DNA of 18,236 bases from SIAJ01 sp035258765 (GTDB lineage Bacteria; Planctomycetota; Planctomycetia; Gemmatales; Gemmataceae). This document shows positions 6,918 through 14,675 of the stretch, one piece after another (positions within the stretch are counted from its first letter, which is position 1; the number at the start of each line of letters is the position of its first letter). A program made the position numbers and the translations under genes. The stretch is taken from positions 1 to 18,236 of the forward strand of contig DATFWZ010000595.1 of assembly GCA_035258765.1 (NCBI GenBank), given 5' to 3'. Under the pieces are notes generated by a model. That model did not search any database, was not told the DNA's origin, and saw only the letters and a list, made by a program, of their open reading frames with translations.

Positions 6918-9900
6918 CTACCGCTGAAACCTCGTCACCTTCGTCGCCCCGTCGGCCAACTCGAACCGGTACCCGTCCGCGAACGCCTCCGCGAACTCCT
7001 CCTGGTGCGACACCAGCAGGATGCACTGCAGGTGGCCGCGCAGGTTGTGCAGCTCCTGGATCATGACCTGCCTGCCGTTGCGGTCCAGGCAACCGAACCC
7101 CTCATCGATAATAACGGACTCGATTGGCCGGTGTTGCCGGCTGGCGTACTGGCCGATGCCGAGCGCGAGACTCACCGCCACCCGGAACCGTTGACTTCCC
7201 GACAGGAACGCGACGTTGATCGGCGCCCCGCCGTTCATCCGGTTAAGCGCCTCCAACTCCAGGGCCCGCTCGGTCGCAGTTCCGTCGTCGCCTCCGCACA
7301 GGCGGAGGTAGAGCTGGCCGCCCGAGAGGCGGTCGAGGATGCCATTGGCGTAGTCCACGATCTGCCGCTCGGCCGTCCGCACCAGGTGGCGCTGCAGTCG
7401 GTCCCGGCCGAGGAGCTGGGCGACCTGCGTCGAGTAATTCAGGTCCTTCTCGACCTCCAGAGTCCGCGCCCGAAGCCGCTCTCGCTCCTGCCGGTGCCGG
7501 TCGAGGATCGCCTTCTCTTCGCGGGCCTTTTGCAAGTTCTCTTCGTTACCCGCGGCGTCCGACTTGGCCGCAACCAGGAGGGCCTTGACGACTTCCGGCG
7601 GCTGGCGGGCCTCGTCCGCGAATCCTTCGACCTCTTTCCCGGCCAGAGCGATGTCCTGGCAGACTCCTTCGATCGAGGCCCGCGTTCGGGCCAATTCCTG
7701 GAAGTGCGCCTCGGTTCCCCGGCGAGTCAATTCCTCGAGTTCGGACTTCCACTTGTTCTGCTCGGCAAGCCCGGCCTTGGCCGCGGCCTCGCGCCACCGG
7801 TCCGGGACGAGCCGGCCGGCCCGGTCGATGGCGTCGCGGTGTTGTGTCCGGTTCGCCTCTTCGACGTTGAGCTGGGAGGCCAGGTTGGCGAGCGTCTTTT
7901 GGACGTCAGCCAGTTCCTTATTGAGCCGCTCGGCTTCCAGCTCGGTCTCCTGGAGCTGGCTCTTGGTCCCGCGGGTCTTGAGGGTAAACGTCTCTTCCTC
8001 GGCCTTGAGGTTTGCCTCCTGCTCGCGGAGCCGGGCCGGGTCGCCCGGTGGGAGGGCGGCCCTCACCTTGGCAAGCATTGCCTCGGCGGCTTTCTTCTCA
8101 GCCTGGAGCCGGTCGAACCGGGTCAATTGCTCGCGCGCCTCGCGCAGCCGGGCGCGGGCAACGTCCAGCGATCCAGACTCCTTCTTCAGCTCACGCAAGT
8201 CGTCCGCAGTGGGCCAAGGGGTCGCGAGCCAGTCTGCTGGGGCAGCCTCCGCGATTCGCTGCCGGTATGCGTCGGGCACGGCAGTGTACCCGTGCCGGCA
8301 CTCGTCTGTGAGCCGGTCGACGTCCTTCTCGGCAATCTCCCACTCCTTCTTCGTGTCACGGTACTCATCTCGGAGTCGTGTCAGCTCCTTGTCCGCCGCC
8401 TCGAACTCGCCGCGGGCGGCGGACTCGGCCGCGACGGCCGCGGCCTGGGTGGCCATCGCTTTCTTGTGTCGGTCGGCGGCCGCTTTCCGTTCTTTCTCGC
8501 GCTTGGCCTTCTCTTCCTCCCAGTGCCCGGGGGTCAACTCCTGCCCGCAGGCCCGGCAGACCTTGGCCCCTTGCAGCTTGCCGAACTCGTCGGCCGCGGA
8601 CTTCGCCTGTTGGAGCAAGGTGCGGGCCTCGGTGGCCGCCTCGTCCGCGCGCTGACGGGATTGCATTGCCGCTTCGAACTTCGCCTTTAGTCCGGCGTGC
8701 CGCTCCTTGGCCCCTTTCCCGGCCTCGCCGGTGGCCTGCTCGGCCTTACCCAGCGTTTCGCGCCGCGTCGTTGCCTCGCGAAGTTGAAGCCGGGCGGCCG
8801 CGAACCGGTCGATCAGCGGGACGGCTTTTCCGACCTCGACCGCGTGGTCAAACGCCTCCTGGGCCTGCCGGACGGCCGCCTCCGGGCCCTTGGGGAGCCG
8901 CGCCAGGTCCTGCTCCACGGCCCGGAGCTGGACCGTTTGTTCCTCGAACAGCCGCACCTGGCCAAGCTGACCGGCCAGCTCGCGGAGCTGCCGCTCGACG
9001 TCCTTCAGCCGCTGCTCTTCTTGCATCAGCGACTTCTGATGCGACGCGCGCTTCTTGCGGACAACGTCCGCCGCCTGTTCGTTCTCGGCCCGCCGGGCGT
9101 CCGACTGGTCCTTCAGGGCCGTGAGCTGGGAGGTGTTCCGCTCCGACTCGGCGATCGCGAGCTGCTTCTCCTGGATCACCAGTATGTGCGGGATGACCTC
9201 CTTGAGCTCGCGCAATCGGGCGTACGCCTGCTCGATGGCGTCGGACTCGGCGATCAGCGCCTGGGCTTTCTCCCACCGGGCCTTCAGCCCGGCGAGCCGG
9301 GCCTGGAGGTCGGCCCACTTGCGGGCGTCGAATTCCAGGTGCCGCAACCGTTCGACTTCCTTGACAGCCGCGTCCCGGGCCCGCTCGGCGTCATAGATCT
9401 TGTTCTCCGCGGTCAGCAGCTCGAAGTCAGTCACCTCCGGGACGCCAGCCGCCTGTCCCTGGAGCGCCTCGAGTTTGGCCCTAAGCGCCTTTCGCCGCGC
9501 GTCCGCCTTCTCGTGCAGCTTCTGGTAGCGCTCGAGGTCCACAATCCCCGCGAGCACTTCCGCCCGACCGCTCGGCTTCGAATCGAGCAGCTTCTCGGCC
9601 CGGCCCTGGAGCAGGAGCACGCTGGACGTGAACGTCTCGAAATTCAGCCCGATCTTGTCGCGGACCCAGGCCTTGAGGCCGTCGGCAAGGTTGGTGTCCG
9701 CAATTGGCACCCATTTGCCGGTCGCCGAATCGAGCCGGAGGACGTTTTGCGTTCCCTTCGGATTCCCCTTGGCGTCGCGGCGCAGGGTCCGGCGGATCTG
9801 GTACGGCTGGCCATCGACCAGGAATTCGAACTCGACGCTGAGGGCCTTGGAGTCCTTATTGATCAGCTCGCCGGCGTTTTGGGACCCGCCCCGGTGATGG

Positions 9901-10052
9901 CCGAACAGGGCGTAGGTCACGGCGTCAAAGACGCTGGATTTGCCGGACCCGTTGAGCCCGGCCAGCATCCACAACGAGGAGCCATCAAAGGCGATTTCCT
10001 GCTCGTCCTTGTAGCAGAGAAACCCGCTCAACCGGACGCGACGGGGGATCAT
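6918..10052 (-). CDS. sbcC: SbcC, Rad50-type ATPase of the SbcCD nuclease
   Basis: SMC-like ATPase subunit that partners SbcD to cut hairpins and process DNA ends. It has 1044 residues, normal for SbcC. The Walker A motif GLNGSGKSS is at 32-40. Two long coiled-coil arms rich in Lys/Glu/Arg/Ala run from about 170 to 498 and 503 to 880, joined by the zinc hook CRAC with Cys499 and Cys502. The ABC signature FLSGSQRFR is near 949-957, and Walker B with the catalytic acid (SVIIDEGFG, Asp983-Glu984) is near 979-987. The hook is CRAC where CPxC is more usual; both metal-binding cysteines are present. The ATG has GGAG eleven bases upstream. It is the second gene of an operon, 18 bases after the sbcD stop. 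Confidence 0.97.
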   Translation of the reverse strand: MIPRRVRLSGFLCYKDEQEIAFDGSSLWMLAGLNGSGKSSVFDAVTYALFGHHRGGSQNAGELINKDSKALSVEFEFLVDGQPYQIRRTLRRDAKGNPKGTQNVLRLDSATGKWVPIADTNLADGLKAWVRDKIGLNFETFTSSVLLLQGRAEKLLDSKPSGRAEVLAGIVDLERYQKLHEKADARRKALRAKLEALQGQAAGVPEVTDFELLTAENKIYDAERARDAAVKEVERLRHLEFDARKWADLQARLAGLKARWEKAQALIAESDAIEQAYARLRELKEVIPHILVIQEKQLAIAESERNTSQLTALKDQSDARRAENEQAADVVRKKRASHQKSLMQEEQRLKDVERQLRELAGQLGQVRLFEEQTVQLRAVEQDLARLPKGPEAAVRQAQEAFDHAVEVGKAVPLIDRFAAARLQLREATTRRETLGKAEQATGEAGKGAKERHAGLKAKFEAAMQSRQRADEAATEARTLLQQAKSAADEFGKLQGAKVCRACGQELTPGHWEEEKAKREKERKAAADRHKKAMATQAAAVAAESAARGEFEAADKELTRLRDEYRDTKKEWEIAEKDVDRLTDECRHGYTAVPDAYRQRIAEAAPADWLATPWPTADDLRELKKESGSLDVARARLREAREQLTRFDRLQAEKKAAEAMLAKVRAALPPGDPARLREQEANLKAEEETFTLKTRGTKSQLQETELEAERLNKELADVQKTLANLASQLNVEEANRTQHRDAIDRAGRLVPDRWREAAAKAGLAEQNKWKSELEELTRRGTEAHFQELARTRASIEGVCQDIALAGKEVEGFADEARQPPEVVKALLVAAKSDAAGNEENLQKAREEKAILDRHRQERERLRARTLEVEKDLNYSTQVAQLLGRDRLQRHLVRTAERQIVDYANGILDRLSGGQLYLRLCGGDDGTATERALELEALNRMNGGAPINVAFLSGSQRFRVAVSLALGIGQYASRQHRPIESVIIDEGFGCLDRNGRQVMIQELHNLRGHLQCILLVSHQEEFAEAFADGYRFELADGATKVTRFQR

Positions 10053-10070
10053 GGTGATTACGACTCCGGC

Positions 10071-11303
10071 TCATTCTTCCGCAAGGAGAGTGTCTAACCG
10101 GCCGAGGATCTCCGCCCGTTCCTCGTCCGTGTGGTTCATCAACTCGTGCCGGACATAGTCCCGCACCGTCTCCTCGAATCCCTTCCCGCGGGCCGGCTCC
10201 TCGCCCGGCATGAGCGCCGGGCCCAGTTCGCCCGCTTCCTTCCAGTCCCGCGTGTACCACCGGGGGAAGATGTCCTCCAGTTCCCGCAGCACCGCCTCCA
10301 GGCTGTCGGTCCCGGCCGCGTAGGTGATGTGCAGGTTCACCAGGTCTGCGCTCGCGTCCGGGTACCGCCGCCGCAGTTCGGGCAAATCGACCAACGGTGT
10401 ACGTATGTCTATTTCATATATCGGGGTCGCCTCGAGCGGAAGTAGGCGCGGGGAATCGATCAGACCCTTCGGCCCGACATCGAAGACGACCACGCTCTTG
10501 GCGTCCGCGCTCTCGCCGAGGTCCATGCGCTCGATCGACCCGGCATAGCGGACATGCTCGCGACCGGGAAGGGCCTGCGGCTTGTGGACGTGGCCGAGGC
10601 CGACGTAGGTTAATTCGGTCGGCAGGGCGTCGGCGTCGATGACCACGTCGTCGTTTTCCGCGATCCGGAAGAGCGAGTGGTCGATGGTCGCCCCGCTGAC
10701 GTTGACGTGGGCGGACAGGATCGCGGGCCGCGTGCGGTCGAAGCGCTCGTGCCGCTGGATTGTCCGCAAGGCGTCGAGGAAGGCGGCCATCAGCTTCTGG
10801 TTCTTCTCCTCGGGCGAGGAGTATTTCTGGGCGGCTTCGTCGCGCAGGTAGCGCGAGGGTGTTGGGTACGGCATCAGGAGGAACTGCACCTCGAAGGGCT
10901 CGCGACGGTCGCGGAGGCGCAGGAGTGTCGGCTCGGTGGCCAGGTAGAGACGGCCTGGGGGGACTACCTCACCGATACCGCCGGTAGACGGCGCGGCGAG
11001 GTTCATGGCGTGGGTGAGGGTGCGACAGAAGTTCTCGTTGTCGTGGTTGCCGGTGAGGGTGAGGATGGTCCCGCCGCCGGCGAGGAAGTCGCGAAAGACG
11101 GTTTGCCAGTGCTCGATCGTCTCGCGCAACCCGTCCGGCCGGGCGAGCTCGCTAAACAGGTCCCCCGCGACGAGCAATACATCAACGCTTTCCCGGCGGC
11201 AGTAGTCGCCGATGCGCTCGACGGCCTTGCGCAAGTCGCAGGTGCGGTCGATCCGCCCGAGGCGGTCGCCGAGGTGCCAGTCGGCCGTGTGCAGGATGCG
11301 CAT
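10071..11303 (-). CDS. sbcD: SbcD, Mre11-type nuclease subunit
   Basis: Metallophosphoesterase-type exo/endonuclease that forms the SbcCD complex. It has 410 residues. All phosphoesterase motifs are visible: DWHLG (8-12), GDLF (47-50), GNHDN (85-89), SAHVNVSG with His199, and GLGHVHKP with His238 and His240. The C-terminal part, from about 280, is the capping and SbcC-binding region and ends in a helical segment. The start ATG matches the conserved N terminus MRILHTADWHLG; the ribosome site is weak (AAGAAA seven bases upstream on its strand). It is the first gene of the sbcD-sbcC operon. A short A+T-rich patch near 10399-10421 is in-frame coding sequence. Confidence 0.97.
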   Translation of the reverse strand: MRILHTADWHLGDRLGRIDRTCDLRKAVERIGDYCRRESVDVLLVAGDLFSELARPDGLRETIEHWQTVFRDFLAGGGTILTLTGNHDNENFCRTLTHAMNLAAPSTGGIGEVVPPGRLYLATEPTLLRLRDRREPFEVQFLLMPYPTPSRYLRDEAAQKYSSPEEKNQKLMAAFLDALRTIQRHERFDRTRPAILSAHVNVSGATIDHSLFRIAENDDVVIDADALPTELTYVGLGHVHKPQALPGREHVRYAGSIERMDLGESADAKSVVVFDVGPKGLIDSPRLLPLEATPIYEIDIRTPLVDLPELRRRYPDASADLVNLHITYAAGTDSLEAVLRELEDIFPRWYTRDWKEAGELGPALMPGEEPARGKGFEETVRDYVRHELMNHTDEERAEILGRLDTLLAEE

Positions 11304-11355
11304 AATTTCTTGAATGATGGCGGATTAGGGCGGGAGTGGCAACGTCCGTTGGCAT

Positions 11356-11508
11356 TCACATCACCGGCTTCTCCACCACCGCTTCCTCGCGCGCCTTCCG
11401 CTCCCGCTCCACCTCCTCCAACAGCTGCCGGCGCTTCCAGTCGCCGCAGAGGGTGATTGATTGGTAGGGAGGCGCCGCCTGCGGGTCGATGCCGTTGGCG
11501 GACTGCAA
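11356..11508 (-). CDS. Possible 50-residue protein or gene remnant behind sbcD
   Basis: A short ORF not recognised as any family. It would start at TTG (11508) with GAGGG placed about eight bases upstream, and ends in PVM-stop. Its codons are strongly GC-rich at third positions, as in neighbouring genes, and it encodes a plausible charged helix (residues about 24-46, Lys/Arg/Glu-rich, with EEVERERKAREE). The same frame is open to a TGA about 35 bases further upstream and contains no ATG. It reads toward sbcD and its start region lies next to the oppositely oriented LolA-like gene. It may be the surviving 3' end of a larger gene whose front was lost. Real translation is unproven. Confidence 0.35.
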   Translation of the reverse strand: MQSANGIDPQAAPPYQSITLCGDWKRRQLLEEVERERKAREEAVVEKPVM

Positions 11509-11540
11509 TAGACTTCCCTCAACGCCGTTGGGGGCCGATC

Positions 11541-12296
11541 ATGCACCGCACTCTGTTCCTCAACCTTGCGATTCTCTTCATCGCGACCGGCCAGAGCCGC
11601 GGCAATGACGCAACGGAAGCCAAGGCACTTCTCGACCGGGCGATCAAGGCGGCCGGGGGCGAGGCGGTCCTGGCCAAGTTCAAGGCTGCACGATTCAAGT
11701 CAAAGGGCATCCTTTACGTTGGAGATGAGAAGGTGTCGCTCACATCGGATTGGACTTATCAAAGGTTCGACCAACTGCGATCCACCGTCGTCCTGGAGAA
11801 GTCGGATGGAAAGCGGCTGGAAATCACGGAGGTAGTTAACGGAGACCGAGGCTGGCTCAAGGTGAACAATGACCCGACAGAGGAAGTAGGAAAGGACTAT
11901 TTCCAGGCACGGAAGGAGCAGATGTACTCAAACTGGATCATGAGGCTGATCCCCTTGACAGCCAAAGAAATCGGCCTGACGCTCTTGCCCGAGACGACGG
12001 TCGGCGACCGACCGGCGGTTGGCTTGGAGGCAACCCATCCGGACCATCATTCGGTTAAACTCTGGTTTGACAAGGAATCCGCGCTTGTGATCAAGATCGC
12101 TGAGCGCATAAAGGACCCTGAAACCGGCAAAGAGGTGAATCAGGAAATCATGTTTGCCTCCTTCAAGGAGGTTCAGGGCCGGAGAGTCGCCCATCGGGCC
12201 GTGTACTTTCGGGACGGGAAAAAAAAAGGGGAGGAGGAGATCACGGAGGTCACCCTCTCCGAACGAGTCGATGATAACCTCTTCACCAAACCATAG
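11541..12296 (+). CDS. Exported LolA-like protein of unknown function
   Basis: A 251-residue protein with an N-terminal signal (MHRTLFLNLAILFIATGQSRG, cleaved near residue 21). The mature part starts with a helix (ATEAKALLDRAIKAAGG) followed by alternating strands: GILYV, KVSLTSDWTYQ, LEITEVVNGDRGWLKV, and later HSVKLWFDKESALVIKI and the closing VDDNLF. This is the pattern of LolA/LppX-like half-barrel proteins common in planctomycetes; that assignment rests on pattern, not on a diagnostic motif. The frame is open to 11457, but ATG 11541 gives a clean signal peptide with a G-rich ribosome site just upstream. Its GC content is visibly lower than its neighbours: 48-58% in three 60-base lines counted, against 73% in a line of the next gene. 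A run of nine A bases lies at 12219-12227. Confidence 0.78.
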   Translation: MHRTLFLNLAILFIATGQSRGNDATEAKALLDRAIKAAGGEAVLAKFKAARFKSKGILYVGDEKVSLTSDWTYQRFDQLRSTVVLEKSDGKRLEITEVVNGDRGWLKVNNDPTEEVGKDYFQARKEQMYSNWIMRLIPLTAKEIGLTLLPETTVGDRPAVGLEATHPDHHSVKLWFDKESALVIKIAERIKDPETGKEVNQEIMFASFKEVQGRRVAHRAVYFRDGKKKGEEEITEVTLSERVDDNLFTKP

Positions 12297-12319
12297 TCCC
12301 ACGGGGTGAAGGCGAACAA

Positions 12320-13066
12320 ATGCCGGCCCCCGCCATAGACCACTTCCGCCGCGACCACGTTTCCCTCTGGGTCGGCTCGTTCCCCGACCCGGGTGCCGCG
12401 GACGCCTATTTCACCGAGCGGTACGACCCGCCCCATTGGGAGCCGGCGCCGTTCTCGGTCGAGCTGGGGCCCGGGTTCTACCCGCCTTGGGCGCTGGAGA
12501 TCAACTTCGAAGGGACAATCCCCCGGCCGCTCGTGGTCTTGCTCCACGACGCCACGTTCGCCGTCTCGTTCCTCGACCGGGCCGTGATCGCGGCCGAGCG
12601 GATGGGCATTCGCGAGGCCCAGGGCGTGGCCCTGCTGTACGACTTCGACTACCGGCTCGCGCCGACGTGGGCGGAGGGCGTCGGCCCGCTCCGGTTCGTC
12701 GGGACGTTCGCGTTTGTCCGCACCGCCCCGAACGCCCGGCTCGAGCCGTTTCGCGATGTGGCCGATCGAATCGGCTACTCGCCGGGAGCGGTGCTCAGCG
12801 TCGTGGTCGCCCTCGAGGAGCTGACGAAGCGACGGCGGCAGGACGATGCCGCCGCGGGCGGGCACGTGTCCGCCCGCGAGCTGTGCGAGCACCTGTTGAC
12901 GTCCCGCGGCGCGGACTCGCCCGCGATCGTGCGCGAGTTTGGACTCGATCGAAGCGAGGACGTCGGCCGGGTCATCTTCGCCCTCATCGATGCCGGCCTC
13001 GCCCGCCGCCAGGTGCCGGAAGCGGAGCCCGACTTCCGCGGCCTGTATCGGCTGTCCGACCGCTAG
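12320..13066 (+). CDS. Imm22-like domain fused to Minf_1886-like domain
   Basis: A 248-residue cytoplasmic protein that appears to join two families. Residues about 12-135 resemble immunity protein 22 (Imm22): HVSLWVGSF at 13-21, an early DAYFTERYDPP, an acidic Glu60 in the ALEINFE strand, and the closing VALLYDFDYR at 103-112. Residues about 143-247 resemble the Minf_1886 domain of Planctomycetes and Verrucomicrobia: FRDVADRIGYSPGAV, then GHVSARELCEHL at 181-192, REFGLDRSEDVGRVIFALIDAGL at 205-227, and EPDFRGLY at 236-243. Imm22 proteins neutralise polymorphic toxins in other bacteria; Minf_1886 has no known function. No toxin gene is adjacent. ATG 12320 has AAGG eight bases upstream and lies 23 bases after the preceding gene. 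Both family calls are pattern matches made by eye. Confidence 0.7.
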   Translation: MPAPAIDHFRRDHVSLWVGSFPDPGAADAYFTERYDPPHWEPAPFSVELGPGFYPPWALEINFEGTIPRPLVVLLHDATFAVSFLDRAVIAAERMGIREAQGVALLYDFDYRLAPTWAEGVGPLRFVGTFAFVRTAPNARLEPFRDVADRIGYSPGAVLSVVVALEELTKRRRQDDAAAGGHVSARELCEHLLTSRGADSPAIVREFGLDRSEDVGRVIFALIDAGLARRQVPEAEPDFRGLYRLSDR

Positions 13067-13231
13067 CTTCATATCAATTGCCCGATTTGCCAATCCCGAT
13101 TGCCCGGCTTGCGAAGATCGAAAATCCGCCCCATCGGTACCATCAACCCGATCTCGCGGCACTGCCCTTAACTCCGCGCGAAGATGCTACGGACCGAGCC
13201 GATCTCATCCTCTTTCCCTTCGGGAGGAACC

Positions 13232-14287
13232 ATGACCCGTGCCCGAGACGCGACGCGACTCCGCATACGCGGCTTCACGCTGATCGAATTGCTGGTGGTG
13301 ATCGCCATCATCGCGATCCTGATCGGCCTCTTGCTCCCGGCCGTCCAGAAGGTCCGCGAGGCCGCCAACCGCATGAGCTGCAGCAATAACCTGCACCAGA
13401 TCGGCCTGGCCCTGCACAACTATCACGACTCGCAGGGCAACTTCCCGCCCGTCCGCGTGAGCAACAACCATGCGACGTGGTTTGTGCTGATCATGCCGTA
13501 CCTGGAGCAGGAAAACATCTCCAAGGGCTGGGTGTTCACCATCCCGTACGTCAACCAGACGCCGGCCTACCGGCAGTACCCGGTGAAGACGTACTTCTGC
13601 CCGTCGCGGCGGAGCGCGAGCCAAGGACTGCTGCACCAGGCCGAGCAGGTGTACCCGGCGGACGTCACCCCGCCGCCGAACTTCACCTCGACCGGGACAG
13701 CCGACCCGCGGTTCGCCGGGTCGAACCAGCCCCCGGGGTCGCTCGGCGATTACGCGGCCAACCTCGGCGAGTACGGATTCCTGGCCAGCCCGCCGCGAGA
13801 GGTCTGCTTCTCCATTGACGCCAACGGGGCCATGGCCCCCGGCAGCCTGAACACCACCACGGGGATCATCACCAGCTACACGAACATCGCCTCCATCACC
13901 GACGGAACGAGCAACACGTTCCTCGCCGGTGAGAAGCACATCCCGAAGGGGATGTTCGGGCGACTGAAAGTTGGCGACGGGTCGATCTATCTTGGGGTGT
14001 GGACGACGTACTCCGGCCGGATCGCCGGGACCGGTGCCCCGCTGGCCAAGGGGCCGGACGACGTCACGCCCATGCCCGACTTCCCGCAGCCGCCGGGCTA
14101 CGTGTCCGGGACCTGGCGGCCCGGTCGCGACGCGGTGTGGTGCAAGCGGTTTGGCAGCTGGCACACGGGTGTTTGTCAGTTCGTCTTCTGCGATGGCAGC
14201 GTCAAGGCGGTGCGGACCACGATCGACGAAGTGACGCTGAGCCGGCTCGCGTGCCGGTACGACGGGCAGGTAGCCACACTCGACTGA
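13232..14287 (+). CDS. DUF1559 prepilin-like protein
   Basis: A type IV pilin-like (pseudopilin) protein of the DUF1559 family, present in very many copies in planctomycete genomes. It has 351 residues. The prepilin peptidase site is RG14|F15-TLIELLVV with Glu19 at the conserved +5 position, followed by a hydrophobic helix to about residue 38 and then AVQKVREAANRMSC. The rest is the DUF1559 globular part (NNLHQIGLALHNYHD, TYFCPSRR, DGTSNTFLAGEKH), and the C terminus has the typical FCDGSVKAVRTTI. The start at 13232 has GGGAGGA just upstream; an in-frame ATG at 13184 lacks this and would add 16 unlikely residues. It stands alone with a strong hairpin after it. Cellular role is unknown; the family is presumed to form cell-surface structures. 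Confidence 0.95.
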   Translation: MTRARDATRLRIRGFTLIELLVVIAIIAILIGLLLPAVQKVREAANRMSCSNNLHQIGLALHNYHDSQGNFPPVRVSNNHATWFVLIMPYLEQENISKGWVFTIPYVNQTPAYRQYPVKTYFCPSRRSASQGLLHQAEQVYPADVTPPPNFTSTGTADPRFAGSNQPPGSLGDYAANLGEYGFLASPPREVCFSIDANGAMAPGSLNTTTGIITSYTNIASITDGTSNTFLAGEKHIPKGMFGRLKVGDGSIYLGVWTTYSGRIAGTGAPLAKGPDDVTPMPDFPQPPGYVSGTWRPGRDAVWCKRFGSWHTGVCQFVFCDGSVKAVRTTIDEVTLSRLACRYDGQVATLD

Positions 14288-14310
14288 GGAGTCGCTGTCG
14301 GGGACATTTT

Positions 14311-14353
14311 GCCGGGGCGGTCGTCGGGTGGAAGACCTGACGGCCGCCCCGGC
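14311..14353 (+). terminator. Strong hairpin after the DUF1559 gene
   Basis: A 15-bp stem (14311-14325 with 14339-14353) with a single G-U wobble and a 13-base loop, starting 24 bases after the stop codon. The stem is almost entirely G-C. The T-tract after it is short (TTTC a few bases on), so it may act as a transcript-end stabiliser as much as an intrinsic terminator. Confidence 0.6.
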
Positions 14354-14425
14354 GCGCTTTCAACGCGGCACCTTGCCCGCGAACCCCGCGGACGGTACTG
14401 TGGTCAGGCGCGTCCGCAGCTGTTA

Positions 14426-14611
14426 CTCCCTCTCCCGACTTTGCGGGGAGAGGGCCGGGGTTAGGGGGAAGAGGCTTGCTGGGTCGGAGGCTGACTCCTG
14501 CCCCCGCGAGTGTTTGCCCCTCACCCCCGCCCCTCTCCCCGGCAGAGCCGGGGGAGAGGGGAGTTGACTGCTTTCCTTCCTCTTCCCCGAAGCGGGGGGA
14601 TAGGGAGAAAA
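14426..14611. repeat. C/G-rich inverted hairpin pair plus a degenerate third copy
   Basis: This lies in the 388-base gene-free stretch 14288-14675. Copy 1 (14426-14468) has a 9-bp stem CCCTCTCCC/GGGAGAGGG around a 9-base loop. Copy 2 (14517-14563) has a 14-bp stem starting CCCCTCTCCCC around an AGA loop with one bulged G. Read on opposite strands, the two copies align along their length, including the adjoining CCCCTNACCCC tail, so they are inverted copies of one repeat separated by 48 bases. A third, degraded hairpin is at 14577-14611. Apart from these, the terminator hairpin at 14311 and the small hairpin at 14637, I see nothing in the gap. Confidence 0.75.
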
Positions 14612-14636
14612 AACTGTGCGGCTCGCGAAGAAGTCG

Positions 14637-14655
14637 GGCGTTTGTAGCAAACGCC
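14637..14655 (+). other. Perfect hairpin just before the cupin ribosome site
   Basis: GGCGTTTG, a TAG loop, then CAAACGCC: an 8-bp perfect stem with a 3-base loop. It ends nine bases before the GGAGGAG ribosome site of the cupin gene at 14664-14670. It could stabilise the mRNA 5' end or limit upstream transcription. No T-tract follows, so it is unlikely to be a simple terminator. Confidence 0.5.
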
Positions 14656-14675
14656 GTCCATGCGGAGGAGAACTC

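Noticed and set aside
7005..8690. Long plus-strand open frame opposite sbcC
   Set aside because: It is the antisense shadow of the coiled-coil coding region. Its composition is Leu/Arg/Pro-rich without domains, and sbcC motifs on the minus strand are complete.
10397..10421. A+T-rich patch that resembles promoter sequence
   Set aside because: It lies inside sbcD and encodes the in-frame peptide YEIDIRT; no gene begins nearby in a suitable position.
6918..11303. sbcDC with the neighbouring Rpn-like gene as a defence island
   Set aside because: SbcCD is a housekeeping repair complex, the Rpn-like gene is on the opposite strand and belongs to an amplified family, and no other defence gene is present.
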